Counted from the first letter of the stretch, positions 28,410 through 37,897 are shown. The stretch: DNA of 64,000 nucleotides from Serratia odorifera (GCF_900635445.1 NZ_LR134117.1:2790001-2854000); one strand, 5' to 3'. The notes: generated from the letters alone by a model not told the origin. Translations and numbers: made by a program.

Positions 28410-28757
28410 ATGAAAAACCTGATTTCCCGTTGCCCGATCGAAGAAGTGATGCAGATCCTCAGCGGCCGCTGGCCGACCTTGCTGATTTACTATCTGCAGG
28501 ATGGAACAAAACGCTTTAATCAACTGCGTCGGGATAATCCGACGATTTCGCATAAAATGCTGACGCTGGAACTGCGCAAGCTGGAGGAGGCGGGGATTGT
28601 TCGTCGCACCGAGTTTGGCGGTTATCCGCTGCGCGTCGAATATGATCTGACGCCGGCGGGCGAGCGGCTGGTGCCGCTGCTCGATGCGCTAGGGGCGTGG
28701 TGGGAGGAAACAGACGGTAATGAGGAAGACGTGGCCGAGTTCGGTGCGACTCATTAG
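28410..28757 (+). CDS. HxlR-family winged-helix regulator
   Basis: 115 aa. Contains the HxlR signature CPIEEVMQILSGRWPTLLIYYLQDG, then FNQLRRDNPTISHKMLTLELRKLEEAGIV and the beta-wing RVEYDLTPAGERL. The Cys at residue 9 of such proteins is often the redox or electrophile sensor (as in YodB or QorR). Consistent with control of the divergent GST gene. Confidence 0.9.
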   Translation: MKNLISRCPIEEVMQILSGRWPTLLIYYLQDGTKRFNQLRRDNPTISHKMLTLELRKLEEAGIVRRTEFGGYPLRVEYDLTPAGERLVPLLDALGAWWEETDGNEEDVAEFGATH

Positions 28758-28881
28758 CGCCAGCGTTGTCGATGCGCGTTTCTGAGCGCCATCCATGGCG
28801 CGCCAAGGGTGCCCGCGCTGGTCTTTGCCGCTAGCGGCCAGCCGACGCTCGTGAACAAAGCGTCAATTTTTTGCCGGGTCG

Positions 28882-28902
28882 GCCGCTAATCAGCGGCGTT
28901 TT
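28882..28902 (+). terminator. Weak terminator after the HxlR gene
   Basis: GCCGCT-AATC-AGCGGC then GTTTT. It is the only structure seen in the 297-base gap 28758-29054, which holds no convincing gene. Confidence 0.4.
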
Positions 28903-29054
28903 GCCGCGTAACCATCAAGAGGAAACATCGCGGGTTGGAGCGGAAGCCATCAACCACCTGCCGTGGGCGGTACATTAAAGCATCCATTAACCTGTCCAGC
29001 TTCACACTGACTCTTCCCGCCAGCTTTATCCGAATATCGACACTCACCAGCTCG

Positions 29055-30845
29055 CTAATGGTGCAACCCCGTTGCCCACTGCGACAGCAACGCATACAGA
29101 GCCGTCGGTTCCAACGGTTTGCGTAATACCAGATAACCTTCCTGCTCGGCCTGAAGCAGAATGGGGGAATTGAACTCGCCGCTGACCATGGCACCGCTGA
29201 CGTTCGGCAGGCGTTCAAACAGCGCTTGCAGAATATCGAAACCGCTTTCGCCGGAACGGAGCCGTTGATCGCACAGTACGGCAAACGGCGCGAAGCCTTC
29301 GTCGATAATCGCAAATGCCTCCTCTGCGGAGACGGCGCAGCGTACCGTAATACCCCAGGTGCTCATCAAGCTCGACCAGGCGGACGTCACCAGCGGATCA
29401 TCGTCCACCACCAGGCAGTTGCCAGACAATGACGCATAGCGCGTCGGCGAGGGCAGGTTAGCGTAGTTGCCGGCACTGTCCGCCAGCATGTCTTCGCCGC
29501 TGTACAGGGCAAAGCGCATCCAGAAACGCGATCCTTTGCCTTCGACGGAGCGCATACCGTATTCGACCTTCATCAATTTGGCACAGCGTGCCACTACTGC
29601 CAGCCCCAAGCCATGGCCAGCGCTATCGATTTTCCACGCCAGTTCGGGGCGGTAATAGGGGGAGAAAATCTTACCTTTTTCTTCGTCAGCGATGCCGACA
29701 CCGGTATCCCACACTTCGATCAAACACTGCTCTCCACGCGGTCGGATGGCGATCAGCACACCGCCGTGCTGCGTGTAACGCAGGGCATTCTGTATCAGAT
29801 TAATCAGCGATTGCCTGATGAGCATGTGATCCCCCATCACGGCGATACGCCGCTTGGGCCGCCAGGTGCGCAACGACAATGACCGGCTGTTTGCTTCTTC
29901 GCGGAACAGGGTAATCACTGAATCAAGCAGCGATCCGATGTCCACCCGAATAGCGGCGGTGCTGAGATTGCCGGCCTCGATCTTGCTGAGATCGAGTAAG
30001 GAATTGAACATCAGGTGCACGGAACGCACGCTTTGCTGCAAATCCAACAGCTGTGGGGTAAGTGTGTCATCGCGATTTTTATGAATGATGGCTTCAATCA
30101 AGAATCCCATGGCATGCACCGGCTGGCGTAAATCATGGCTGGCAGTGGTGAGAAACTGGTTCTTATCCAGCAACGCCTGCTCCGCTTGCTCCTTGGCCTG
30201 GCGAAACTGTTCCGCCAGACGCGAACTTTTTTCTTCAAGGTGGGCTTGCTGAATAAAGAAGGCGTGCGAGGTCAAAGCGTGGCGGTAAATGGCGAAACCA
30301 TAAAGCAGATTCAGCATCAGCACGATCGGCATAATATCGTCCAACCGCCAGACAATGCCCAGATTCAATACCCCCCAGGAGGCAAAGAAAAAACGCGTAA
30401 AGGTGCTTATGACCGGTGTCAGGTGGGTTGCATTGGCTGCGACGATAGCCGCAATACTGATATTTAATAACAGAAAAAAGTCGAAGCTGTTTTTTTCTGG
30501 AGTGATTAAATATAAGGATGAAATACCCACACCATGTGCGAAGGCCAGCTTGTTGATGCGCGGCAGCCAACGGTTTATTACGATGCTGGCGTTATCGTCC
30601 TCGGATTCATGGCGATAGCGGCGATGCCATAATCGGATGGCCACTGCGCAAAAAATATATATAACTATCCAGGTGATAATTGGCGTAAGTTCCTTGCCCA
30701 TTAAATAAAGCCAAATGGCGAAAGGAATACCCACAAAGGGCACGGCGGTAAAGCTAAAGACCAGGCGCATAAATGTATTATTCAATAAGCGGATTTGTGC
30801 GCGTGCGGAAATTCCATCCTGTTGTAAAGATTGACGTAATGTCAT
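29055..30845 (-). CDS. Hybrid sensor histidine kinase with C-terminal receiver
   Basis: 596 aa. The N-terminal 190 residues contain about six membrane segments with only short loops, so sensing is probably within or near the membrane. A coiled coil (about 200-230) leads to the HisKA H-box ASHDLRQP (His237), the N-box NLIQNALRYT (near 350), DTGVGI and the GHGLGLAVV box (near 410). The receiver follows: acidic pair near Asp481-482, phospho-acceptor Asp526 in LCDQRLRSG and Lys576. Four bases overlap with the upstream response-regulator gene, so both are co-translated. Signal unknown. Confidence 0.9.
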   Translation of the reverse strand: MTLRQSLQQDGISARAQIRLLNNTFMRLVFSFTAVPFVGIPFAIWLYLMGKELTPIITWIVIYIFCAVAIRLWHRRYRHESEDDNASIVINRWLPRINKLAFAHGVGISSLYLITPEKNSFDFFLLLNISIAAIVAANATHLTPVISTFTRFFFASWGVLNLGIVWRLDDIMPIVLMLNLLYGFAIYRHALTSHAFFIQQAHLEEKSSRLAEQFRQAKEQAEQALLDKNQFLTTASHDLRQPVHAMGFLIEAIIHKNRDDTLTPQLLDLQQSVRSVHLMFNSLLDLSKIEAGNLSTAAIRVDIGSLLDSVITLFREEANSRSLSLRTWRPKRRIAVMGDHMLIRQSLINLIQNALRYTQHGGVLIAIRPRGEQCLIEVWDTGVGIADEEKGKIFSPYYRPELAWKIDSAGHGLGLAVVARCAKLMKVEYGMRSVEGKGSRFWMRFALYSGEDMLADSAGNYANLPSPTRYASLSGNCLVVDDDPLVTSAWSSLMSTWGITVRCAVSAEEAFAIIDEGFAPFAVLCDQRLRSGESGFDILQALFERLPNVSGAMVSGEFNSPILLQAEQEGYLVLRKPLEPTALYALLSQWATGLHH

Positions 30846-31474
30846 TGTGATGGCCCTTGCCGGCCATGCAATAGCGTAATGGCTTCGACGCGGCTATTGA
30901 CGCCGATCTTTTTCAGAATATTGCTAATGTGTTCCTTGACCGTGGGTTCGGAAATAGCAAGCTGTAACGCTATCTTTTTATTGGGGAAGCCACGCATCAT
31001 CATGGTTAATACTTCCAGCTGCCGTGAGGTTAAATTAAACTGTTGCAGTGGGTTTTTGCTATTGTCGGCAACGGTGGCATTATCTTCCGGGAACCATGTC
31101 CGGTTTTCCAGTAGTGCGAAAACGGCTTGGGAAAATAATTCAGGTGGCTGATTTTTCAGCACAAATCCGTGCCCGCCGGCATGACGTACCTTTTGACCTA
31201 TTTCGTTGTTTTCATCGCCACTGACCACCAGGAAACGAATTTTTGGATAGAGCTGCTTTATTTCTTTTAATAATTTTAATGCCGTTCCATCGGATAACCA
31301 GAAATCGATGACCATTAAGCGTGGAGCACCGTTTTCCAGAATGTGGCGATAACAGCTTTCCTCGCTTGTTACCACGTAAGCACGCTTAAAACGACAATGC
31401 GTATTCAGGAAGTTGGCAATGCCGCTTGCCACCAAAGGATGGTCATCAATGACCAGCGCATAATCCTGCCCCAA
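30842..31474 (-). CDS. LuxR/NarL-type response regulator
   Basis: 210 aa when begun at TTG 31474, which has AAAGGAGA seven bases upstream; longer starts add about 47 residues unlike the family. Receiver: IDDHPLVASGI, phospho-acceptor Asp in LMVIDFWLSDG, then a C-terminal LuxR HTH (LTSRQLEVLTMMMRGFPNKK, ISEPTVKEHISNILKK). It is the first gene of a two-gene unit with the hybrid kinase. Because the kinase has its own receiver and no Hpt domain, an outside phosphotransfer protein may be involved. The neighbouring lipoprotein and autotransporter genes are possible targets. Confidence 0.88.
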   Translation of the reverse strand: MGQDYALVIDDHPLVASGIANFLNTHCRFKRAYVVTSEESCYRHILENGAPRLMVIDFWLSDGTALKLLKEIKQLYPKIRFLVVSGDENNEIGQKVRHAGGHGFVLKNQPPELFSQAVFALLENRTWFPEDNATVADNSKNPLQQFNLTSRQLEVLTMMMRGFPNKKIALQLAISEPTVKEHISNILKKIGVNSRVEAITLLHGRQGPSQ

Positions 31475-31652
31475 GGGTATCTCCTTTCGCTTAAATGTAT
31501 CAGATTGGTCTGGTAAGTTTTTATTATCACTGCTCCCTACTTTAGGAGGGTTTTTTCGGTTAGGAAAGCGAAATATATTATTCAGGGATTTTGATAAGGT
31601 AAAACATAAAACCATACAGAATTTGGATCTGTTTGGTTACAAAGGACAATTT

Positions 31653-31967
31653 ATGAGAAAACCACTTATCGCTATAAGCATTACGCTACTGGTAGCCGGT
31701 TGTTCAACCTTGAAAACCGATCAGGCAATACCGCTGTTGCAGGCGGAAACGGCTAAAATGCTCGGCCTGGGTTCATCGGATGAAATTACCGTGACCAATG
31801 TTAACGGCGCCCAGCCGGATGCCCTGGGGGGGCAAAAACTGTCTTACCGCGCCACCACCGAAAAAGGGCGGATTTTTGACTGCTCGTCGCTGATGATGCC
31901 GGGTATTTTAGGCTCGGCGCCGACGCTAAGCACGCCAAGCTGCACCCCGGTCGTCACGCATAAATAA
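31653..31967 (+). CDS. Small lipoprotein of unknown function
   Basis: 104 aa from ATG 31653 after AAAGGA. Signal peptide MRKPLIAISITLLVAGC ends in lipobox VAGC (Cys17), followed by Ser, consistent with outer-membrane sorting. The mature part has two further cysteines (FDCSS, TPSCTP) that could pair. No known family recognised. It lies between the two-component genes and the autotransporter. Confidence 0.8.
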   Translation: MRKPLIAISITLLVAGCSTLKTDQAIPLLQAETAKMLGLGSSDEITVTNVNGAQPDALGGQKLSYRATTEKGRIFDCSSLMMPGILGSAPTLSTPSCTPVVTHK

Positions 31968-32157
31968 CCCTCTGTGGGCGCGGGTTGAGGGGCAGAGCCT
32001 CCACACGTTGGCATCGAGACATTAGCGCTGGGGGGCATTAGCTAATTTCTTGATAAATCGCCGTCGGTGCTCGCGACCACGTATCCTCTTATGCATTACG
32101 TTTTTCATATAAATAATAACTTTGATGGCATCAAGATAATTGTGCCGGAGATAGAAC

Positions 32158-35100
32158 ATGAAAGATCAGCTATCGCATAATTTAGCGGTAAACAAACCGC
32201 TTTCCAAAATTTACCTCGCACTATTCTCAGCGCCATTGATATTGCTGGCATCGGCCGATATTGCTCGTGCCGATGATGTTATTTTTGATGGCGAATCCCG
32301 TATTACCCAACCCTTGAGCTACGCTGGCACGGCTTATGTCGGGCGTAATCAAAGCGCAAACCTGTTGATCGATAATGGTGAGGTTAATGCCTATAACATC
32401 AATATCGGTAGCCGCCATGATGGCCAGATTTATCAAAGTCAGGTCACCGTCAGAGGGCCGAACGCGGTATTAAGCGCCATCAACGATCAATATATTTTGC
32501 GCGGCAGCCTAGATCTGGGCCTGGGAACATTACGGGTCGAGCAGGGAGCGCTGGCCAGCGCCAAAGAAATCATCGTCGGTACCACCGGTGGATATGACAG
32601 CCAGCTTATCGTTACAGGCGCCGGCTCCAGAGTGGTCAGTGACCGGCTCGGTCTCGGTTTTGGTCAGGGCGCGCGTTCCACGCTGCTGATTGAAGACGGC
32701 GGCGTGGTCACCACCGCGGGCGCTGCGCGTATCGACAGCGGCTTTATCCCGGACGAAGCTGACAAGCTTAATCCCAAAGCCACGGTGACCGGCAATAACT
32801 CGCTGTGGAATATCACGCAAACGCTCACCGCCAATGGCGATCTGGACGTGCTGAACGGCGGTGCGGTCAATGTCGGCAGTGCGCAGATTGCCGGTGTTTC
32901 CGGCTCGAACAAAACCGCCGAGCTGTACATCGCCGGTGACGGCTCCCGTTTTAGCAGTGCCAACAGCGTTAACGTCGGCGACTATGGCAATGGCGTGCTG
33001 TCGGTGGTGGATGGCGGCACATTTTCCGCCGGCGCCAACGAATTGCGCCTGGGTGATACCGGCTCCGGTTCGAACCGAGGCGCGCTGATCGTCGGCAGTC
33101 GCGGCAATATGGATACCGGCACCGGCCTGACCGAACCGACGCTCGGTGTGGCGGGGGCCGCTGGCAGCGTCGATGCTCAGACAGTGATCAATCTGCGCGG
33201 CGGATTGTTCGGCAGTTACGTGTATTTTAACCACACGGACGAAAACTACGACTTCGGCAATAAAATGGTCGGTGAAGGTGAGGTTATCAATACCGCCGGG
33301 CGAACGACGCTGAGTGGCGATCTGACCCAGCTCCAGGCCAACGTGACCGCCCGTGGCGGTAAAATCATTATTGCCAGCGATATCAACACCCAGCCGGAAG
33401 ACAATCAGTTCGATGTTCAAACGCTGAGCGCCGAGAACGGCGGTACGCTGATCCTCAACGCCACGGCTGGCTCTGAGGTTAACGATGGGCTGGGGTACAG
33501 CAGTGCGGCATCGATAAAATCCGGCGGTACGCTGGGCGGTAACGGCACGCTTGGCCAGACCGAAATTCAGTCGGGCGGCCATATTTCTCCCGGCGACGGC
33601 AATATCGCTACCCTGACGCTGAAGCGCTATCTGAATTTCCTGGGGGAATCGTTCTACGATGTTGATATTGCCGGTGATGGTAGCAGTGACCAACTGCGGG
33701 TGGTGGGCAAAACCACCATCAGCGAGCAGGCCAGGGTACAGGTCAACGCACTGGATCCGCAAACCAGCTACCAGACTGGCCAACGTTACCGCATCTTAAC
33801 CTCAGAGGGGGGGATCGACGGTCGTTTTGCCGAGGCGATTTCAAAATCTGCATTCTTGGACGTCGCACTCGATCAGAGTGCTAACGCTGTCGATCTGACC
33901 ATCGCGCAAAAAGGCGGTGAAGGCGGCAATCCGGGCGAAGGCGGCAATCCGGGCGAAGGCGGCAATCCGGGCGAAGGCGGTAATCCGGGCGAAGGCGGTA
34001 ATCCGGGCGAAGGCGGCAATCCGGGCGAAGGCGGTAATCCGGGCGAAGGCGGTAATCCGGGCGAAGGCGGTAATCCGGGCGGAGGCGGTAAACCCGGTAT
34101 TTTCCAAACGGTGGCGCAAACCAGCAACCAATGGAATACCGCTGGCGCGTTGTCGACCTTGACGCAGCAGGGCCCGTCACTGGCGCTGTATAATGGTTTG
34201 CTGTTATTGAATACGCAGCAAGCGCGTGAGGCGTTCAATCAACTGTCAGGCGAGATCTATCCCTCCGTTCAGTCTAACCTGATCGCTGGCAGCACCCAGT
34301 TGTTCAATGTGCTGAACCAGCGCATGCTTCAGGCATTTGAGGGGGATGCCTTACCTGTTCCCCCGTTGGCGATGACGCTGGTGCAGCCAGCCAGGGCTGA
34401 CAATAACGGCGTTTGGGGGCAGGCGTTTGGCTCCTGGGCCAGGAACAGCGGTAATGGTAACGTAGGTAAACTGGAGGGCAATACCAGCGGTTTCCTGCTG
34501 GGGGCCGATCGTAAACTGGCCGATCACAGTATCCGCATTGGTGGATATATGGGCTACAGCCGTGGCAACTATGATGTCGATAGCCGCAGCGCCAAGTCCG
34601 ACAGTGACAATTATCACCTTGGCCTGTATGCGGCAGGGCAGCAACAGGCCTTCTCGCTGCGCGGTGCGCTCGGTTACACCTGGCACCGGCTCGAAGGCGA
34701 ACGCAACGTTAACTTCGGCAGTTTCTCGGATCGGCTGAGCTCGGATTATGACGCGGATTCACTGCTGGCGTTTACTGAAGCGGCCTACCGTTTTGGCCTG
34801 CCGGACGCCAATCTTGAGCCGTTTGTCAATCTGAGCTATATCCGCCTGCATACCGATAATTTCCAGGAAAAAGGCGGCGCCGCCGCGCTGAGCGTCAACA
34901 ATGAAACGATGAATACCTTCTATTCAACGTTGGGTCTGCGCGCCATGACCGAGTTGCCGAAAAACGTCAGTCTTTACGGCTCCTTGGGTTGGCAGCATGC
35001 CTACGGCGATAAAAATAGCGCATCACGTATGGCATTTGCCGGTAGTGACGCGTTTATCACGCAGGGGCAGGCGGTTGATGACGATGTGATGGTGGCGGAT

Positions 35101-35217
35101 GTCGGCGTGAGCGTGAAGCTGTCGCCTGCCAGCAGGTTGGATCTGGGTTATCAAGGACAATACGGTTCTGATACGCAGGTTAATGCAGTCAATGCCACGA
35201 TTAGATGGTCATTCTGA
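32158..35217 (+). CDS. Type Va autotransporter with a Gly-rich repeat linker
   Basis: 1019 aa. A signal region of about 39 residues ends near ARADD. The passenger (about 40-585) is rich in beta-helix repeats typical of autotransporter-associated strands: NVGSAQIAG, VNVGDYGNGVLSVVDGG, ELRLGDTGSG and GGTLGGNGTLG, SGGHISPG. Residues 591-645 are a six-residue repeat, NPGEGG, nine times then KPGI. The last 280 residues form the 12-strand beta-barrel (VWGQAFGSWARNSG, GYMGYSRGNYD, final Phe in TIRWSF). No protease triad or RGD seen; adhesion or biofilm roles are inferred only. Starts at ATG 32158 with GGAGATAG upstream. Confidence 0.9.
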   Translation: MKDQLSHNLAVNKPLSKIYLALFSAPLILLASADIARADDVIFDGESRITQPLSYAGTAYVGRNQSANLLIDNGEVNAYNINIGSRHDGQIYQSQVTVRGPNAVLSAINDQYILRGSLDLGLGTLRVEQGALASAKEIIVGTTGGYDSQLIVTGAGSRVVSDRLGLGFGQGARSTLLIEDGGVVTTAGAARIDSGFIPDEADKLNPKATVTGNNSLWNITQTLTANGDLDVLNGGAVNVGSAQIAGVSGSNKTAELYIAGDGSRFSSANSVNVGDYGNGVLSVVDGGTFSAGANELRLGDTGSGSNRGALIVGSRGNMDTGTGLTEPTLGVAGAAGSVDAQTVINLRGGLFGSYVYFNHTDENYDFGNKMVGEGEVINTAGRTTLSGDLTQLQANVTARGGKIIIASDINTQPEDNQFDVQTLSAENGGTLILNATAGSEVNDGLGYSSAASIKSGGTLGGNGTLGQTEIQSGGHISPGDGNIATLTLKRYLNFLGESFYDVDIAGDGSSDQLRVVGKTTISEQARVQVNALDPQTSYQTGQRYRILTSEGGIDGRFAEAISKSAFLDVALDQSANAVDLTIAQKGGEGGNPGEGGNPGEGGNPGEGGNPGEGGNPGEGGNPGEGGNPGEGGNPGEGGNPGGGGKPGIFQTVAQTSNQWNTAGALSTLTQQGPSLALYNGLLLLNTQQAREAFNQLSGEIYPSVQSNLIAGSTQLFNVLNQRMLQAFEGDALPVPPLAMTLVQPARADNNGVWGQAFGSWARNSGNGNVGKLEGNTSGFLLGADRKLADHSIRIGGYMGYSRGNYDVDSRSAKSDSDNYHLGLYAAGQQQAFSLRGALGYTWHRLEGERNVNFGSFSDRLSSDYDADSLLAFTEAAYRFGLPDANLEPFVNLSYIRLHTDNFQEKGGAAALSVNNETMNTFYSTLGLRAMTELPKNVSLYGSLGWQHAYGDKNSASRMAFAGSDAFITQGQAVDDDVMVADVGVSVKLSPASRLDLGYQGQYGSDTQVNAVNATIRWSF
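33928..34089 (+). repeat. 18-bp tandem repeat, nine units, inside the autotransporter gene
   Basis: Unit AATCCGGGCGAAGGCGGT (or GGC at the end), encoding NPGEGG, repeated nine times from 33928 with only third-base changes, then a degenerate unit AAACCC. Being a multiple of three, slippage would alter linker length without shifting frame. Confidence 0.95.
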
Positions 35218-35253
35218 CCGTTGAGACACTGCGTATTTCCAGCGTCAAAGTAT

Positions 35254-35290
35254 GCCGTGCAGCAGCACATTGGTTATGCTGCTGCACGGC
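35254..35290. other. 14-bp perfect hairpin between the converging autotransporter and rluF genes
   Basis: GCCGTGCAGCAGCA (35254-35267) pairs with TGCTGCTGCACGGC (35277-35290), nine-base loop. No T run follows. It touches the rluF stop codon and may protect both 3' ends. Confidence 0.6.
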
Positions 35291-36099
35291 TATCCTGCAA
35301 CGCCACAACGGAGAGAAGGAACTGCCGTACCGGTTACGCGACGGGGGGGGATGCTTGTCGTCGCTGGCTGCGACGCTTCGGACGACGAATGCTCAATCAG
35401 CCGGAATAATTCGCGCCGCTCTTCATCGGTAAAATCTCGCCATTCACCCAACGCCAATCCGTGCAGATTGATATTCATAATGCGCACGCGTTCCAACTTG
35501 GTCACCTGATAGCCAAAATATTTGCACATGCGGCGAATCTGACGGTTAAGCCCCTGCACCAGCGTAATGCGCAATATCTGCGAGGCGATTTTCTCTACCA
35601 GACAGGGTTTGGTGACGGTGCCCAGTATCGGTACGCCCGCGCCCATGGCCTGAATAAATTCATCGGTTATCGGCCGGTCGACGCTGACCAGATACTCTTT
35701 TTGGTGATTGTTGCCGGCGCGCAGGATCTTGTTGACCAGTTCACCGTGATTGGTGAGAAATATCAGTCCCTGAGAGTCTTTGTCCAGACGGCCGATGGGA
35801 AAGGTGCGTTGGCTGTGGTTAACCCAATCGCCGATGTTGTTACGCACCTGCTTGCCCATGCTGGTGATGACGCCAACCGGCTTGTTCAGCGCGATAAGCA
35901 CCAGATCTTCTGCCTTGCGCGGTGCGATAGGCTGGCCGTTAACGCTCACGCTGTCGCCGACAAATACCTGCTCACCCACGTTGGCCATTCTGCCGTTGAT
36001 AAAAACCAGACCCTGCTTGATATGGCGATCGGCATGACGACGGGAGCAGATGCCGCTGTCGCTAATGTATTTGTTCAGACGAATGGATGAGTGATGCAC
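35290..36099 (-). CDS. rluF: 23S rRNA pseudouridine(2604) synthase
   Basis: 269 aa. N-terminal S4 domain (IRLNKYISDSGICSRRHADRHI), then the RsuA/RluF-type catalytic core with IGRLDKDSQGLIFLTNHGELV (catalytic Asp in GRLDKDSQG) and VQGLNRQIRRM. It modifies U2604 in 23S rRNA. Most of the sequence parallels E. coli RluF. The C-terminal tail is shorter than in E. coli and passes through eight consecutive G on the plus strand near 35342-35351, so the tail frame should be treated with caution. Confidence 0.9.
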   Translation of the reverse strand: MHHSSIRLNKYISDSGICSRRHADRHIKQGLVFINGRMANVGEQVFVGDSVSVNGQPIAPRKAEDLVLIALNKPVGVITSMGKQVRNNIGDWVNHSQRTFPIGRLDKDSQGLIFLTNHGELVNKILRAGNNHQKEYLVSVDRPITDEFIQAMGAGVPILGTVTKPCLVEKIASQILRITLVQGLNRQIRRMCKYFGYQVTKLERVRIMNINLHGLALGEWRDFTDEERRELFRLIEHSSSEASQPATTSIPPRRVTGTAVPSLRCGVAG

Positions 36100-36246
36100 A
36101 TGGTTTCCCCGTAAAACGCCGACTATACCTCAGCGGACGGGAATTAAACACCGGTGGGTGCCAGCGTCATGCCGGCTGAGCCTGGCGTAGATAGCTGCGG
36201 GGCAGAGGAGGGCAGAGGGCAGAGGGCTCCGCCCTGTCTGCGCGGA

Positions 36247-36618
36247 TCAAGGGGCTATCGTGGCCAATTGTTGTTGCAGACTTTGCAGGTCTATCGCTGT
36301 TTTGACCGGCTTGGTTTTTTGCCTGTCGTCATAGCGTGCATCGGCCGCTTTGGCTGCCAGCAATGCATGAATTGCCGTATCGCCCTGCTGGCCGCTAAAT
36401 CCATATGGATCGTTGGCATACAGCGCCTTGCCGTCGACGGTGAGACTGGCCGAACGCGGGGCCGCGCGCGCGGGAAAGGCGATTTTATAGTGGCCGCCAA
36501 CGTGGCTAATCGTCAGGGTTCCATTGCTAATCGATTTGCCTGGGTCTTTTGCTTGCCATTGGTGGGCACTTGCGGTGCTGGCCACTAAAAGAAAACTTAT
36601 TAATGCGAATAATCTCAT
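36247..36618 (-). CDS. Small secreted protein of unknown function
   Basis: 123 aa with a clear signal peptide (MRLFALISFLLVASTASAHQ, cleavage after ASA). The mature part is Ala/Lys rich with SASLTVDGKALYANDPYGFSG and no cysteines. No family recognised. Followed upstream by a long gene-free gap. Confidence 0.7.
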   Translation of the reverse strand: MRLFALISFLLVASTASAHQWQAKDPGKSISNGTLTISHVGGHYKIAFPARAAPRSASLTVDGKALYANDPYGFSGQQGDTAIHALLAAKAADARYDDRQKTKPVKTAIDLQSLQQQLATIAP

Positions 36619-37226
36619 TGCTTTTTCTCAGTTCCGTTGAAGCGCAATAATACAGATAAACGTGAAAAGATGGTAGCGCTGTGGATGCGCCATGGCCACT
36701 GCATAAGGCAGAATAACATGCACCCGCGTGAAGGTTCCGTTAAGAAAACAATACTAAAAGGTAAATATCAGGCTCTAGCAGCTTGAGTAAGTTGCCTGCT
36801 GGCGTGATAGATAATGGACGCAATAATTATCACCCACGCTTGGGATGTCACTAATTTTGGCGGTAATGTCAGCGGAATCAATGGTGAGCGGAGGCTATTT
36901 AAAATAGCAGCGGACTGTTGATTATATTGCTTATTCACTCTGTCGTTATTATAAATCGACGAAGTCTGGGGGAGCCGTTAAACCGATTGATCGATATGCC
37001 GTCATGCGGTGTTTGTCAGCAACCAGATAGGCGCTACGCTCGGTAAGGCGAGATTTCTGCGCATAGCGGTAAAGTGGGCTATCCTCACCAGATGGCTGGT
37101 TTTCTCAGCCGATTTGCTGTGGGCCAGACGCATGGCTAACAGCGATTTAATTATATCGCGCCAGGCGATTTCCCCGGCTGCCGGCTAATACTTTAGCGGC
37201 GATTAAATGATTGCAACGAGGAAAGT
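36619..37226. other. 608-base intergenic gap
   Basis: No open frame with a credible start or known family, no tRNA, and no clear terminator. Composition is moderately AT-rich. A small regulatory RNA cannot be excluded. Confidence 0.4.
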
Positions 37227-37622
37227 ATGAAAATAGCGATGGTTTCATTGTCACTATCATTGTTTATGCTGGCCAACCCGGTGTTCTCTGCCGAGCGCTG
37301 CGAGCCGTTCAACAAGCCGGTAAATGCGGAAAATACGCCGGCTTATCAACGGCTGATACAAAAAAGTCTGACGGAAAAAATTGCATTAAAATCCATTGAT
37401 ATCACGCAGGTACAGGGTGATAAAGACTGGCTGGTGATTTATGCCGCAACCGAAGTGGCCGATCCTGGCGCGTTTTTCTTCAAGAATAATCAATTTGTCG
37501 ACGTCTGGGGAGGCCAGCCTGACTTATCAGAAAAAGAGCAGGTCATAAAATGGACGCGTGGTCTGCACGTGCCTGACTCGCTGGCGCAATGCTTTTTTGA
37601 CACCGTAGCCATCGACGAATAG
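37227..37622 (+). CDS. Small secreted protein of unknown function
   Basis: 131 aa with a signal peptide (about 22 residues, cleavage at VFSAE). Two cysteines (ERCEPF and AQCFFD) may form a disulphide in the periplasm. The start ATG follows AACGAGGAAAG. No known family. It ends 22 bases before a strong terminator. Confidence 0.75.
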   Translation: MKIAMVSLSLSLFMLANPVFSAERCEPFNKPVNAENTPAYQRLIQKSLTEKIALKSIDITQVQGDKDWLVIYAATEVADPGAFFFKNNQFVDVWGGQPDLSEKEQVIKWTRGLHVPDSLAQCFFDTVAIDE

Positions 37623-37643
37623 TCACGTCAACGGCGACGGCAC

Positions 37644-37685
37644 GCGCTTATCGGCAATACCCGAGCGGATAAGCGCTATTTTTTT
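37644..37685 (+). terminator. Intrinsic terminator of the secreted-protein gene
   Basis: GCGCTTATC / GATAAGCGC, 9-bp stem with a 15-base loop that can extend to GG/CG, followed by TATTTTTTT. It overlaps the 3' end of the converging lipoprotein gene. Confidence 0.82.
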
Positions 37686-37897
37686 GTTTTTGCTTCCCTA
37701 TCCAGCATTTTCTGCTCATCGGCATCTTCCATTTCTGCCTGCCGCATCAGGCAATTGGCGTAAGCATCGCTACCACGTTGAAAGCCATAATCATCGCATT
37801 TCTTCTTATGTTGCTCCAGGATCATTGAATCGAGTTCTTCATTGATTCCACAGCCGGATAATATGATTACTGATAATGCAAGTAATAGGGTCCGCAT
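37676..37897 (-). CDS. Small lipoprotein of unknown function
   Basis: 73 aa. Signal peptide with lipobox LSGC (Cys16) and a Gly after it. The rest is a highly charged helix with Lys/Glu/Asp (EQHKKKCDDYGFQRG and MEDADEQKMLDREAKTKK). No family recognised. The gap 37898-38250 beyond it contains nothing identifiable. Confidence 0.75.
   Translation of the reverse strand: MRTLLLALSVIILSGCGINEELDSMILEQHKKKCDDYGFQRGSDAYANCLMRQAEMEDADEQKMLDREAKTKK

Noticed and set aside
33928..34089. CRISPR-like periodicity
   Set aside because: Units are contiguous 18-base repeats without spacers and encode protein in frame.
33841..34238. Antisense frames with repeating Leu-Pro or Arg-Pro units
   Set aside because: By-products of the NPGEGG repeat in the autotransporter gene read on the other strand.
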